DNA of 13,745 bases, taken from Methanobacteriaceae archaeon. GTDB lineage: Archaea; Methanobacteriota; Methanobacteria; Methanobacteriales; Methanobacteriaceae. Under the pieces are notes generated by a model. The model searched no databases and was not told the DNA's origin. It worked only from the letters and a program-made list of their open reading frames with translations. Location: the NCBI GenBank assembly GCA_017883605.1, contig JADGNH010000041.1, positions 1 through 13,745 on the forward strand. Direction: 5' to 3'. The position numbers and the translations under genes are program-made. Below, one piece after another: positions 1-6,448 of this stretch. Position 1 is the first letter of the stretch; the number at the start of each line of letters is the position of its first letter.

Positions 1-16
1 GTCGACCGCGTCGCGT

Positions 17-211
17 TCAAGACCGCGATGAAGTACTTTCCGAGTCGTTTCTTATCTCAAGTTCCATTAAATAATCTTCTATCAACTCTGGAAAGTCAAA
101 AGCATCTAATATATTCTCTCTAAGAATATTTTCAGATTCAGGAACTGCTTTCTGCAAGTTTGTTAAACCTCCCTCCAGATTATTCCAGTGTTGATTTGGG
201 TATGGATTCAT
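17..211 (-). CDS. Doubtful small ORF, 64 codons, unknown function
   Basis: This is an open frame from an ATG at 211 to a TGA at 17-19. The product would be acidic and hydrophilic, with a mid-region rich in Glu, Asp and Leu that could form amphipathic helix, and a Ser-rich tail. I recognise no family. No good ribosome-binding site precedes the ATG. The last dozen codons are read through a GC-rich stretch at the window edge that differs from the AT-rich DNA beside it, so the C-terminus may be artificial. It could be a real small gene, a gene remnant, or chance. Confidence 0.3.
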   Translation of the reverse strand: MNPYPNQHWNNLEGGLTNLQKAVPESENILRENILDAFDFPELIEDYLMELEIRNDSESTSSRS

Positions 212-307
212 TTTGGTAACTTTTCTATTAATATTTCTGATTATTCCAAATATTTAATGTCTAAATTAAATATTTTGTTGATTAGATAATTTAATATAGT
301 TTTATGA

Positions 308-1819
308 TTACATGTAACTTCTATCAACGTTTTCATTAGGATCATTTGTTTTCCCGGCACCCATATGTTGAGAACTTGATAAATCTTTGTGTAAAGCATT
401 TTCAAAGGATTTATATCTTCTTATTACCTGGTCTTCAATGGATATAGCGTTATTTACGGCAAAGGTCATGTGTTTATCTTCGATAAATTCACTGCCCTCC
501 ATGACAGCCATGTCTCCCGCCATCCTTACCACACCACCCAGATCCCTCAGTCGGAGGGTAAATGCATTTCTCTGATCGTCTATAACATTGGCTCGTCTTC
601 TTGCTTCTTCTATAAGGATTTGGACAGCTGTTCTGGTGGTATGGGGTATCTTACCATCCATTTCTATCTCCTGGGCAACGAACTGGGCGATTTTTGCCTC
701 ATTCTCGTCTGTATCTGGCATGGTGGCCCTCATAAGGATCTCGTAACCTTCTCCCTGTATCCTGGAACGTAAGGGAGGTAGTATGTACTCTATGTCTCTT
801 ATATTGCAGGCTGCCACAAAAATAAAGTCACAGGGAACGTTATCAACCTTAACTGAACTTCCAGCACTCTGAGGGTTTCTTCCCACAATGGGGAACACCT
901 TATCCTGCATGGCACTTAAGATGTAGCGCTGTAAATTGGCTATGTGAACTATTTCATCAATAAAAAGAACTCCCTCATGGGCTTCATGGATTGCTCCCGG
1001 CACCACCCTTTCATAGGGTTGGGTTCCCAGATCCGGGTGTCCGCCGTAAGGATCGTGTCTAACATCTCCTAAAAGTTCGGTTTCACTTGCCCCGGTGGCC
1101 TGAATAAAGAGTTTCCTTTCCAGGGGCACTATAACATTTCTCGGTTTATCCTCAATGATTTTCCTTCGCTTTTCCAGGGCATGTTGGTCCAGTATCTTGA
1201 TGCTTTCTCCGTCAACCCGCTCGTAAATTACCACTTCTTCCCTGCCATCCCTCATCCGGGTGGTGGTAACCCGTTCCTGGGGGATGTTCATTGTACCGGA
1301 ATTCATCTCAAACATTCCCAGAAGGTCGCCCAGATGTTTTCTGCGGGCATTTATCTGGGAGTATTTGTCGCTGCCACATTTGGGACATATACTTTGATAG
1401 GCGTTGTTGTAGCTTCCGCAGTGCACACATCTGAAACCTAAACGTTCAGCAATAGCCTCCGGAACACTTACCGGATCTACGACGTCACCTTCAGCTTTTT
1501 GAAGGTCTTTTTGCTCATTTTCCATCTCTTTCCGGGTTTTTATCTCAAAAAACGGCCTTTCCGGCCTTTCAGGATTATGTACAACTGTTATTTCCTCGTT
1601 TGGCTCTGAAAGATGGAAAGATATGGCCTGGGCTATCAGTGATTTGCCTATACCGGGCGGACCCACCAAGAGCAGATTTCTTCTCTGTTTGGCTGCGATT
1701 TTCACAAATTCTACGATATCATCATGGCCAATCACTCTATCCAGGGGATCTTTAGGTATTAAAATATCTTTAGTTGTCTCAATATCTCCTAAAAATTCCT
1801 TTTTCATGTTAAAATACAT
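308..1819 (-). CDS. LonB-type AAA+ ATPase with zinc ribbon, lacking the Lon protease domain
   Basis: 503-residue AAA+ ATPase, most similar in its motifs to the ATPase half of archaeal LonB (COG1067 type). Walker A is GPPGIGKS at 53-60. Walker B is VLFIDEI at 284-290. The sensor-1 Asn is about 339 (AACN), the arginine-finger region is LRSR at 350-353, and the sensor-2 region LRLRDLGG is at 422-429. The stretch before Walker B (LLGDVRHDPYGG, then AIHEAHEGVLFIDE) is typical of LonB. The long insert between Walker A and B carries a four-Cys zinc ribbon (C131, C134, C145, C148) and no hydrophobic segment, whereas membrane LonB has transmembrane helices there. The chain ends about 80 residues after sensor 2 with a polar tail, so the Ser/Lys protease domain is absent. 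GAGGGT lies 6 nt before the ATG at 1819, supporting this start over Met5. It is downstream of dnaG on the same strand with its own possible TATA box. An ATP-driven remodelling role is inferred; the partner is unknown. Confidence 0.8.
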   Translation of the reverse strand: MYFNMKKEFLGDIETTKDILIPKDPLDRVIGHDDIVEFVKIAAKQRRNLLLVGPPGIGKSLIAQAISFHLSEPNEEITVVHNPERPERPFFEIKTRKEMENEQKDLQKAEGDVVDPVSVPEAIAERLGFRCVHCGSYNNAYQSICPKCGSDKYSQINARRKHLGDLLGMFEMNSGTMNIPQERVTTTRMRDGREEVVIYERVDGESIKILDQHALEKRRKIIEDKPRNVIVPLERKLFIQATGASETELLGDVRHDPYGGHPDLGTQPYERVVPGAIHEAHEGVLFIDEIVHIANLQRYILSAMQDKVFPIVGRNPQSAGSSVKVDNVPCDFIFVAACNIRDIEYILPPLRSRIQGEGYEILMRATMPDTDENEAKIAQFVAQEIEMDGKIPHTTRTAVQILIEEARRRANVIDDQRNAFTLRLRDLGGVVRMAGDMAVMEGSEFIEDKHMTFAVNNAISIEDQVIRRYKSFENALHKDLSSSQHMGAGKTNDPNENVDRSYM

Positions 1820-1856
1820 AAAAATACCCTCAAAGAATAAATCACACCTTCAACGA

Positions 1857-1868
1857 ATAATATATTTA
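1857..1868 (-). promoter_or_regulatory. Possible TATA box for the LonB-like ATPase gene
   Basis: On the minus strand an AT-rich TATA-like element (TTAAATATATTA) lies about 40-50 nt before the ATG at 1819. That would give a short leader containing the GAGGGT ribosome-binding site. Background here is very AT-rich, so chance is possible. Confidence 0.35.
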
Positions 1869-1892
1869 ATTTTTAATGATCAATTTAATCCC

Positions 1893-1966
1893 AGGGGAAT
1901 TTAAATTTAATACCCCTCGGATCAATTGATCTATATCACTTAATCCCTAAAATAGTTAGGGATTAA
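1893..1966. repeat. Cluster of three inverted repeats between the LonB-like gene and dnaG
   Basis: Three palindromic elements lie in the 169-bp spacer. The first is AGGGG (1893-1897) facing CCCCT (1913-1917) around an AT-rich centre. The second is the perfect 12-bp palindrome GATCAATTGATC (1920-1931). The third is an 11-bp perfect stem, TTAATCCCTAA (1940-1950) with its complement at 1956-1966 and a 5-nt loop. No T-tract follows the last hairpin on the dnaG strand, so a simple U-tract terminator is not obvious. They may be operators or RNA structure between the two genes. Confidence 0.6.
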
Positions 1967-1988
1967 CTTTATTTCCATAAATATTATG

Positions 1989-3134
1989 TTATCTGGTTAA
2001 AACCTTTATTTGATTGGGTTTTTTCACCACTTCACTCATTCTGACTGCCACTATATGTTTCAGCCCTTTTTCCCGGGCGATGTCTATTAACCTCTGGCTG
2101 ATAACTCCATCAAATACTACAGCATAAACGTTATTCTGGACATTCTTCAGTTCATCGTAAAGATTTTCCACTTTTACTTCTTTCAATATATTTAAAGCAT
2201 CGTCTAAGATTTCGGCATTTCCAGAACCCTCTAATTCCTTGAGGATACCCTTTAAAACCTTTATCTTGTCTTCGCTTTTTGGTTCTGGCTTGGGAACCTT
2301 CACCCCAATATCGTGATATATCTGTTCCACCGGTATTTTATCTCTTAATGCTACCATTACTTCATCTTTGGTCAGGTCTTCTACTTCTTTACCCTTTGGT
2401 GCTCTGGTAACGTAGTCCACCTCTCCCACCTGGAGAAGTTCTTTCAGAATAAGTTCTCCCCCTCGGTCACCATCTAAAAAGGCCGTAACAGTTTTGCTTT
2501 TGGTTAATTCAGCTACAGCTTTGGGAACGCTTACCCCTTCCACTGCTATGGCATTTTTAACACCATACTTTAAGAGGTTCAGTACATCAGCCCTTCCCTC
2601 AACTACCAGTATGGCATCGGATGACACGACATTAGGTCCCGCAGGAAGTCTTTCGTTCCCGAAATCTGTTATTTCATGGATTCTCATGGCTTCCTTAACC
2701 TCTTCTATCATTTTCAGGCTTTCCGGGGTTACTTCCTCCATCATTCCTTTATAAAGTTCCTTGGCTCTATCCACAACCCTCCTCCTTTTTACAGCCCGCA
2801 CATCTTCCACTTTAGAGACCTGTATGTAGGCCTCACAGGGTCCTACCCGGTTTATAGTCTCCAGTGATGCTGCCAGGATGGCTGTTTCCACCCGGTCCAG
2901 GCTGGAGGGTATTACAATCTCTCCTTTGGATCTGCCTGCCTTGGAGTTGATGTTTACTTTTATTCTTCCTATTCTACCTGTTTTCTGTAATTCTCTTAAA
3001 TCAAGATCGTTGCTTAAAAGTCCCTCTGTCTGTCCAAAAATTGCACCCACAACATCGGGTTTTTCCACAATACCGTTAGCATTAATTTGAGCATGAATGA
3101 GATATTTAGTTGTACTTATTTCTTCTTTTCCCAT
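1989..3134 (-). CDS. dnaG: Archaeal DnaG (Toprim primase-family protein)
   Basis: 381-residue archaeal DnaG. The N-terminal region (about 1-165) begins with the typical TTKYLIHAQINANGIVEKPDV segment. The Toprim domain follows at about 172-260, with the catalytic Glu at E179 (VVEGRADV) and the metal-binding Asp pair D221 and D223 (FLDGDRGG). The C-terminal region (about 285-381) matches archaeal DnaG and ends shortly after the KGLKH/VAVRMSEVV segment. In archaea this protein is a bacterial-type primase homologue found as a stable component of the RNA exosome, with limited primase activity reported in some species. The start is supported by GGGAGG placed 7 nt before the ATG at 3134. It lies 63 bp downstream of another Toprim gene on the same strand, probably co-transcribed. 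The length is normal to slightly short for the family. Identification is secure; whether RNA decay or priming is its main job cannot be read from sequence. Confidence 0.96.
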   Translation of the reverse strand: MGKEEISTTKYLIHAQINANGIVEKPDVVGAIFGQTEGLLSNDLDLRELQKTGRIGRIKVNINSKAGRSKGEIVIPSSLDRVETAILAASLETINRVGPCEAYIQVSKVEDVRAVKRRRVVDRAKELYKGMMEEVTPESLKMIEEVKEAMRIHEITDFGNERLPAGPNVVSSDAILVVEGRADVLNLLKYGVKNAIAVEGVSVPKAVAELTKSKTVTAFLDGDRGGELILKELLQVGEVDYVTRAPKGKEVEDLTKDEVMVALRDKIPVEQIYHDIGVKVPKPEPKSEDKIKVLKGILKELEGSGNAEILDDALNILKEVKVENLYDELKNVQNNVYAVVFDGVISQRLIDIAREKGLKHIVAVRMSEVVKKPNQIKVLTR

Positions 3135-3166
3135 TTTTGGGCCTCCCTAATTGTATGGATACCTTT

Positions 3167-3239
3167 ATGATACGATTAATATCATTACCTTCCGGCATCA
3201 GTATCCTAAACAGAAATTCTGATGATAGTAACTATCATC
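3167..3239. repeat. Two related palindromes upstream of dnaG
   Basis: One palindrome is ATGATA and TATCAT around a 7-nt centre at 3167-3185, inside the dnaG leader. The other, GATGATAGTAACTATCATC at 3221-3239, is a perfect 9-bp inverted repeat around one base, inside the 3' end of the upstream Toprim gene. Both are 19 nt long and share TGATA...TATCA arms. They could be operator sites for dnaG, but no regulator is known. Confidence 0.5.
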
Positions 3240-3632
3240 GTGGGGGCGTTCTTCGAGTTCAAGTTGTTCTAAATGTTTGGGAAGACTCTCTATGTCTTTG
3301 ATGTATCTTCGAGTGATTCCCATGATCTTTCTCCTTATTTCGAGGATGGGATGGGAACCAAGGCTTTGTATATCCTCTGAAAGTCTTTTTGCGAGTTCAG
3401 CGCCTTTTTTATCAAAGTCTGTTAAAATGATTACTTTGGAAGATGATGATGTAGCTAACTCTGCTATTTCAAAAAGTTTAAAAGGGGAACCTGAGACTTT
3501 AATAAAATTACCATTAATACCGAGTTTTTTCAAAGCTTCCTCGTCTTTTTTACCTTCGATAAGAATGGGTATTCCCTGTTCAACATAATTTTGGAGTTCT
3601 TCCATAATGGATAACAATCTTCTAAAACTCAT
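3198..3632 (-). CDS. Small Toprim-domain protein (UPF0292 type)
   Basis: 144-residue stand-alone Toprim protein of the archaeal small primase-like group. The catalytic Glu is E26 (ILIEGKKDEEAL). The Asp pair is D72 and D74 (ILTDFDKKG), where the Toprim fold expects its metal ligands. The C-terminal third has a basic IRRKIMGITRRYIKDIESLP segment and an acidic tail. Toprim proteins of this size include RNase M5-like nucleases and primase-like proteins; the substrate here is not known. It begins the run of minus-strand genes leading into dnaG, so it probably works in nucleic-acid processing alongside it. The start at 3632 has only a weak ribosome-binding site (AAGGGC); Met10 at 3605 is the alternative. 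A TATA box sits about 60-68 nt upstream. Family assignment is firm; biochemical role is unproven. Confidence 0.85.
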   Translation of the reverse strand: MSFRRLLSIMEELQNYVEQGIPILIEGKKDEEALKKLGINGNFIKVSGSPFKLFEIAELATSSSSKVIILTDFDKKGAELAKRLSEDIQSLGSHPILEIRRKIMGITRRYIKDIESLPKHLEQLELEERPHDDSYYHQNFCLGY

Positions 3633-3690
3633 TGTAAAGCCCTTGTGATGATGTCTATAATAACTATCTAATCAAATTATATAGTCAATC

Positions 3691-3700
3691 TTATATATAA
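3691..3700 (-). promoter_or_regulatory. TATA box for the Toprim-dnaG gene run
   Basis: The minus strand reads TTATATATAA here, a good archaeal TATA box. A start of transcription about 25 nt downstream would leave a leader of roughly 35 nt before the ATG at 3632. It probably serves the Toprim gene and dnaG together. Confidence 0.5.
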
Positions 3701-4052
3701 ATTGAAGAATTTGAAAAAAAATAGCTTTTATCCAATTTTCAATTTTCCAGCCCATATCAACCCCTATAAACAAAAAAGCCCGATATTATGTAAAATCCTT
3801 TCATCTCTGAAATTAGTTTTTTTATTAAGTTTTTTTGCCTTTTCTATTCCTACCCCATTGATTTTATGGAGGGGTACTTCTGGCTACAAGAAAAGTAAAG
3901 TAAAGTTTTAAATATTTTTGATAAAAGAAGTTACATCACCAGACCATAAATCAGCAGGTATCTAAAAATTAAGTGGGAAAAAAAATTAAATTTAAAAATA
4001 TTTTAATATGATGCCTGGAGAAAGTGATAAATATTAGTTTTAAAAATTTTCT
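3701..4052. other. AT-rich gene-free divergent spacer
   Basis: About 350 bp between the minus-strand Toprim-dnaG unit and the plus-strand DUF211 unit. It contains a 69-codon plus-strand frame (3702-3911) with no ribosome-binding site, judged to be chance. It also contains a hairpin candidate, TACCCC (3851-3856) facing GGGGTA (3871-3876). TATA-like AT runs around 3904-3915 and 3985-4005 could be promoters for the DUF211 gene. I see no tRNA or other known RNA here. Confidence 0.5.
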
Positions 4053-4065
4053 GGAGGATATTGAA

Positions 4066-4356
4066 GTGGCAAAAGGCCTGATAAGAATAGTTTTAGATGT
4101 ATTGAAACCACACGAACCTAACATACCTGCTTTCGCTAAATATTTAAGCGAATTAAGTGGTGTAGAAGGGGTGAACATTACTTTAATGGAAATAGACAAA
4201 GAAACTGAAAACATAAAAGTAACCATGCAGGGGAACGACCTTAACTTTGAAGAAATAACAAACGCCATAGAGCAGTACGGAGGCTCCATACACAGTGTTG
4301 ACGAGGTTGTTGCCGGCAGAACCATGGTAGAAGAAGTTACTACCCCTCAGGACTGA
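4066..4356 (+). CDS. DUF211 family protein
   Basis: 96-residue DUF211 protein (Pfam PF02680 type), a small archaeal family with a ferredoxin-like fold and no established function. Family hallmarks are LIRIVLDVLKPHEPNIPAFAKYLSEL near the N-terminus, GVNITLMEIDKETENIKVTMQG in the middle, and GGSIHSVDEVVAGR near the C-terminus. I place the start at the GTG at 4066 because GGAGG (4053-4057) precedes it by 8 nt and family members normally begin at this point. The frame stays open to a GTG at 4024, which would add 14 residues, but that start has poorer spacing. It ends only 6 bp before the longest possible start of the RraA-like gene, so the two are probably one transcription unit. The fold resembles small ligand- or metal-binding regulators; any sensing role would be inference. 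Confidence 0.9.
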   Translation: MAKGLIRIVLDVLKPHEPNIPAFAKYLSELSGVEGVNITLMEIDKETENIKVTMQGNDLNFEEITNAIEQYGGSIHSVDEVVAGRTMVEEVTTPQD

Positions 4357-4362
4357 TTCACC

Positions 4363-5094
4363 ATGGATAGAGAACTAGGTCAACCCAGAGAACTTGACAA
4401 TACCCTAGAACTTGATAAACCCAAAGAACAGGGTAAAAAAATGAAAATTTCACCAGAAGGTATTCTTAAAAGATTTTCATCTCCACACATAGACTTTGAG
4501 TTATGGAAAGAGAATCTCACCACGCCCCAGGTATCCGATGCCCTACAAAATTTAACCGGCAGTAATGGAGTTATTCCTGGTTTAAAACCGCTGAAAGAAG
4601 ATACTGAAATCATGGGAAGAGTTTTCACCACAAATACCGCATCTAATGACTGGGGAACTGTCTTAAAAGCCATAGATATGACAAAAAAGGGGGATGTTCT
4701 GGTTATTTGCTCTAGCGATGATGATAATGCGGTGTGGGGAGAACTCACATCTAAAACCGCCCAAAAAAAAAGATTAGAAGGTACAGTAATCTATGGAGCA
4801 GTAAGAGATGCTAAAGCTATTAAAAATTTAAATTACCCCGTTTTTACCCGAAAAGTTGTCCCCAACGCTGGTAAACCTCTGAATGAAGGAGAGGTAGATG
4901 TGGCCTTAAACTGTGGGGAGATCACCATAAACCCCGGCGACATAATAATAGCAGACGACTGTGGAGTGGTAGTGATACCCCAAGAAATATTACATAAAGT
5001 CATAAAGGAAGCTTTAGACATTAAAAAAAGAGAAAAAAAGATAATTGCCAGAATAGAGGATGAATGGTCTTTATCCGAAATTTTAGGCATTTAA
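4363..5094 (+). CDS. RraA / HMG-CHA aldolase-type family protein
   Basis: 243 residues as drawn; the conserved domain starts near residue 28. It belongs to the RraA-like superfamily, which includes class II 4-hydroxy-4-methyl-2-oxoglutarate (HMG/CHA) aldolases and the RNase E regulator RraA, and is often misnamed as a menaquinone methyltransferase. Visible motifs are TTPQVSDAL (53-61), KKGDVLVI (108-115), DDDNAVWGEL (119-128), TVIYGAVRDAKAI (141-153, with the Arg-Asp pair at 148-149 that is catalytic in the aldolases) and INPGDIIIADDCGVVVIP (189-206). Archaea fuse similar domains to hexulose-phosphate synthase, but no such fusion exists here. The substrate is unknown. Residues 1-26 are a charged, repetitive extension not usual in the family, and neither the ATG at 4363 nor the ATG at 4441 has a strong ribosome-binding site. 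The start at 4441 would give 217 residues, a normal family length. It follows the DUF211 gene by 6 bp. Confidence 0.82.
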   Translation: MDRELGQPRELDNTLELDKPKEQGKKMKISPEGILKRFSSPHIDFELWKENLTTPQVSDALQNLTGSNGVIPGLKPLKEDTEIMGRVFTTNTASNDWGTVLKAIDMTKKGDVLVICSSDDDNAVWGELTSKTAQKKRLEGTVIYGAVRDAKAIKNLNYPVFTRKVVPNAGKPLNEGEVDVALNCGEITINPGDIIIADDCGVVVIPQEILHKVIKEALDIKKREKKIIARIEDEWSLSEILGI

Positions 5095-5102
5095 AGGTTG
5101 AA

Positions 5103-5254
5103 ATTTAAATAGTTGGAATCTAGTCTTAATTGGTTAAAATCTCAGCTTAAATAGTAGAATTTTAGTCTTTAATTGTTAGAATCCTAGCTTAATTAGTTAG
5201 AATCTTAGTCTTTAAATAATGGAATCTTAACCTATTATGGTTGAATCTTAGTAT
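5103..5254. repeat. Seven-copy degenerate ~21-bp tandem repeat
   Basis: The spacer between the RraA-like gene and the flippase-like gene is almost entirely a tandem array. The rough consensus is TTAATTAGTTAGAATCTTAGTC. The GAATC-like cores begin at 5116, 5137, 5157, 5179, 5200, 5222 and 5243, giving a spacing of 20-22 bp, or two turns of the helix. Copies diverge by several bases. The array stops just before the ribosome-binding site of the next gene. It is not CRISPR: there are no unique spacers and the units are contiguous. Confidence 0.85.
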
Positions 5255-5267
5255 GAGGTAAACTTTA

Positions 5268-6329
5268 ATGGAAGATACTTATCAGATCATTCGAAAGCAT
5301 AAGTGGAAGATAGCTCTATCTTTTGCAGCGGCTCTCTTCTTCGTATTTCTTATCGCCATTATAGTGGGTTTAGGTGATATTTTAAACGTTTTGAGTCATG
5401 CTAATTGGTATTTTATCCTTCTAAATTTTGTTTTGGAGTTTTCTATTCTTTTGATCTGGACTTTCCGCTGGAAACTGATTTTAGGGGTGATGGATGAATC
5501 AGCCAGCTTCAAGAGTCTCCTGATAATGTTATTTGCCAGTATCTTCGGGAACAATGTAACTCCTGGCGCTGCTGGTGGAGAACCCCTGAGAGCTTATTTA
5601 CTAACAGAAGTCGAAGGTACACCATTTGAAACAGGGTTAGCGTCATCCACTGCTGACCGGGTATTTGAATTCCTCCCTTTCGTCTTGATATCTATATTTG
5701 CAGCTATCTTAATACTTAGCTGGAATATTCCGGTATGGACCCGGCTGATTGTTTTTGCGCTTATACTTCTGTCCATGATCTTTTTTGGGATACTAGTATA
5801 CGCTATTTTCAAAAAAGAAGTAACCCAGAGAGTGGTAATTTCACTGGCAAAATCTGTTTATCCCTTTTTCATAAGGTTAACTAAAAAAACCATTTCCTTT
5901 GCTGATGTAACTGAAAAACTGATATTTTATATTAACCGCTTTTCACATGGATTTCTGCAGGTAATCAAGGATCGTAAAATATTTCTGGCGGGATTTATTT
6001 TGTCCTTTGCGATGTGGACCCTGGATATGGTCCGAATTTACGTTTGTTTTGTGGCTTTAGGTACCTATCCTCCCATTATACCTCTGGTAATCATTTACAC
6101 CATCGCCATACTGATTTCTTTAGTCCCGCTTCTGCCCGGATCATGGGGTATCAGGGAAGCGACCATGGTGGCACTTTTCGCAGTGGTGGGTGTGCCCGGT
6201 GATGTAGTTATTGCAGCCAGCCTTATTGATCGGCTGGCCAGTTACATAGTTCCCACCATTATCGGCGCTCTTGCCGCTTTATATTACGGGAAGCATATCC
6301 GGGATAACAAAAGGGCTGTGATGCAATAG
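5268..6329 (+). CDS. UPF0104 / flippase-like integral membrane protein (LPG-synthase TM-type)
   Basis: 353-residue polytopic membrane protein of the UPF0104/TIGR00374 type (PF03706 domain), related to the flippase half of bacterial MprF. About eight hydrophobic segments are visible, roughly at 14-34, 47-67, 82-98, 134-152, 157-181, 238-262, 268-288 and 299-340. Conserved motifs are FGNNVTPGAAGGEPLRAYLL (93-112), SSTADRVFEF (126-135), LLPGSWGIREATM (288-300) and a second Asp-Arg pair, SLIDRLASY (318-326). Related proteins are thought to move lipids or lipid-linked precursors across the membrane; the substrate in archaea is unknown. GAGGT (5255-5259) lies 8 nt before the ATG at 5268 and fixes the start. 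The gene sits directly behind the 21-bp repeat array. There is no clear terminator after it. Confidence 0.88.
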   Translation: MEDTYQIIRKHKWKIALSFAAALFFVFLIAIIVGLGDILNVLSHANWYFILLNFVLEFSILLIWTFRWKLILGVMDESASFKSLLIMLFASIFGNNVTPGAAGGEPLRAYLLTEVEGTPFETGLASSTADRVFEFLPFVLISIFAAILILSWNIPVWTRLIVFALILLSMIFFGILVYAIFKKEVTQRVVISLAKSVYPFFIRLTKKTISFADVTEKLIFYINRFSHGFLQVIKDRKIFLAGFILSFAMWTLDMVRIYVCFVALGTYPPIIPLVIIYTIAILISLVPLLPGSWGIREATMVALFAVVGVPGDVVIAASLIDRLASYIVPTIIGALAALYYGKHIRDNKRAVMQ

Positions 6330-6425
6330 TTTATAATAAATTGATGGAATTTAATACTATAAAAAACAATTTAAAGGTTGAAAGCTATTTTAAAATTTAA
6401 ATCTAATATATAATAGTATCGAAAG

Positions 6426-6437
6426 CTTTATATATAA
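6426..6437 (+). promoter_or_regulatory. Upstream TATA box of the gar1-tfb unit
   Basis: TTTATATATAAG is the best TATA match in this spacer. It is about 115 nt before the gar1 ATG, so transcripts from it would carry a long leader including the tandem repeat and two mini-ORFs. Confidence 0.45.
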
Positions 6438-6448
6438 GTTCTTAGCAG

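Noticed and set aside
308..1819. Magnesium-chelatase or MCM-type identity for the AAA+ protein
   Set aside because: The sequence around Walker B and sensor 2 follows the LonB pattern, and MCM or chelatase signature regions are not seen.
3702..3911. 69-codon plus-strand frame with a hydrophobic middle in the divergent spacer
   Set aside because: There is no ribosome-binding site, it runs through a palindrome and homopolymer-rich AT DNA, and it resembles no family. Chance is more likely.
4024..4065. Longer DUF211 start at the GTG at 4024
   Set aside because: The GTG at 4066 has a full GGAGG at good spacing and matches the family's usual N-terminus.
5103..5254. CRISPR-like array
   Set aside because: Units are contiguous, degenerate and about 21 bp, with no unique spacers and no cas gene nearby.
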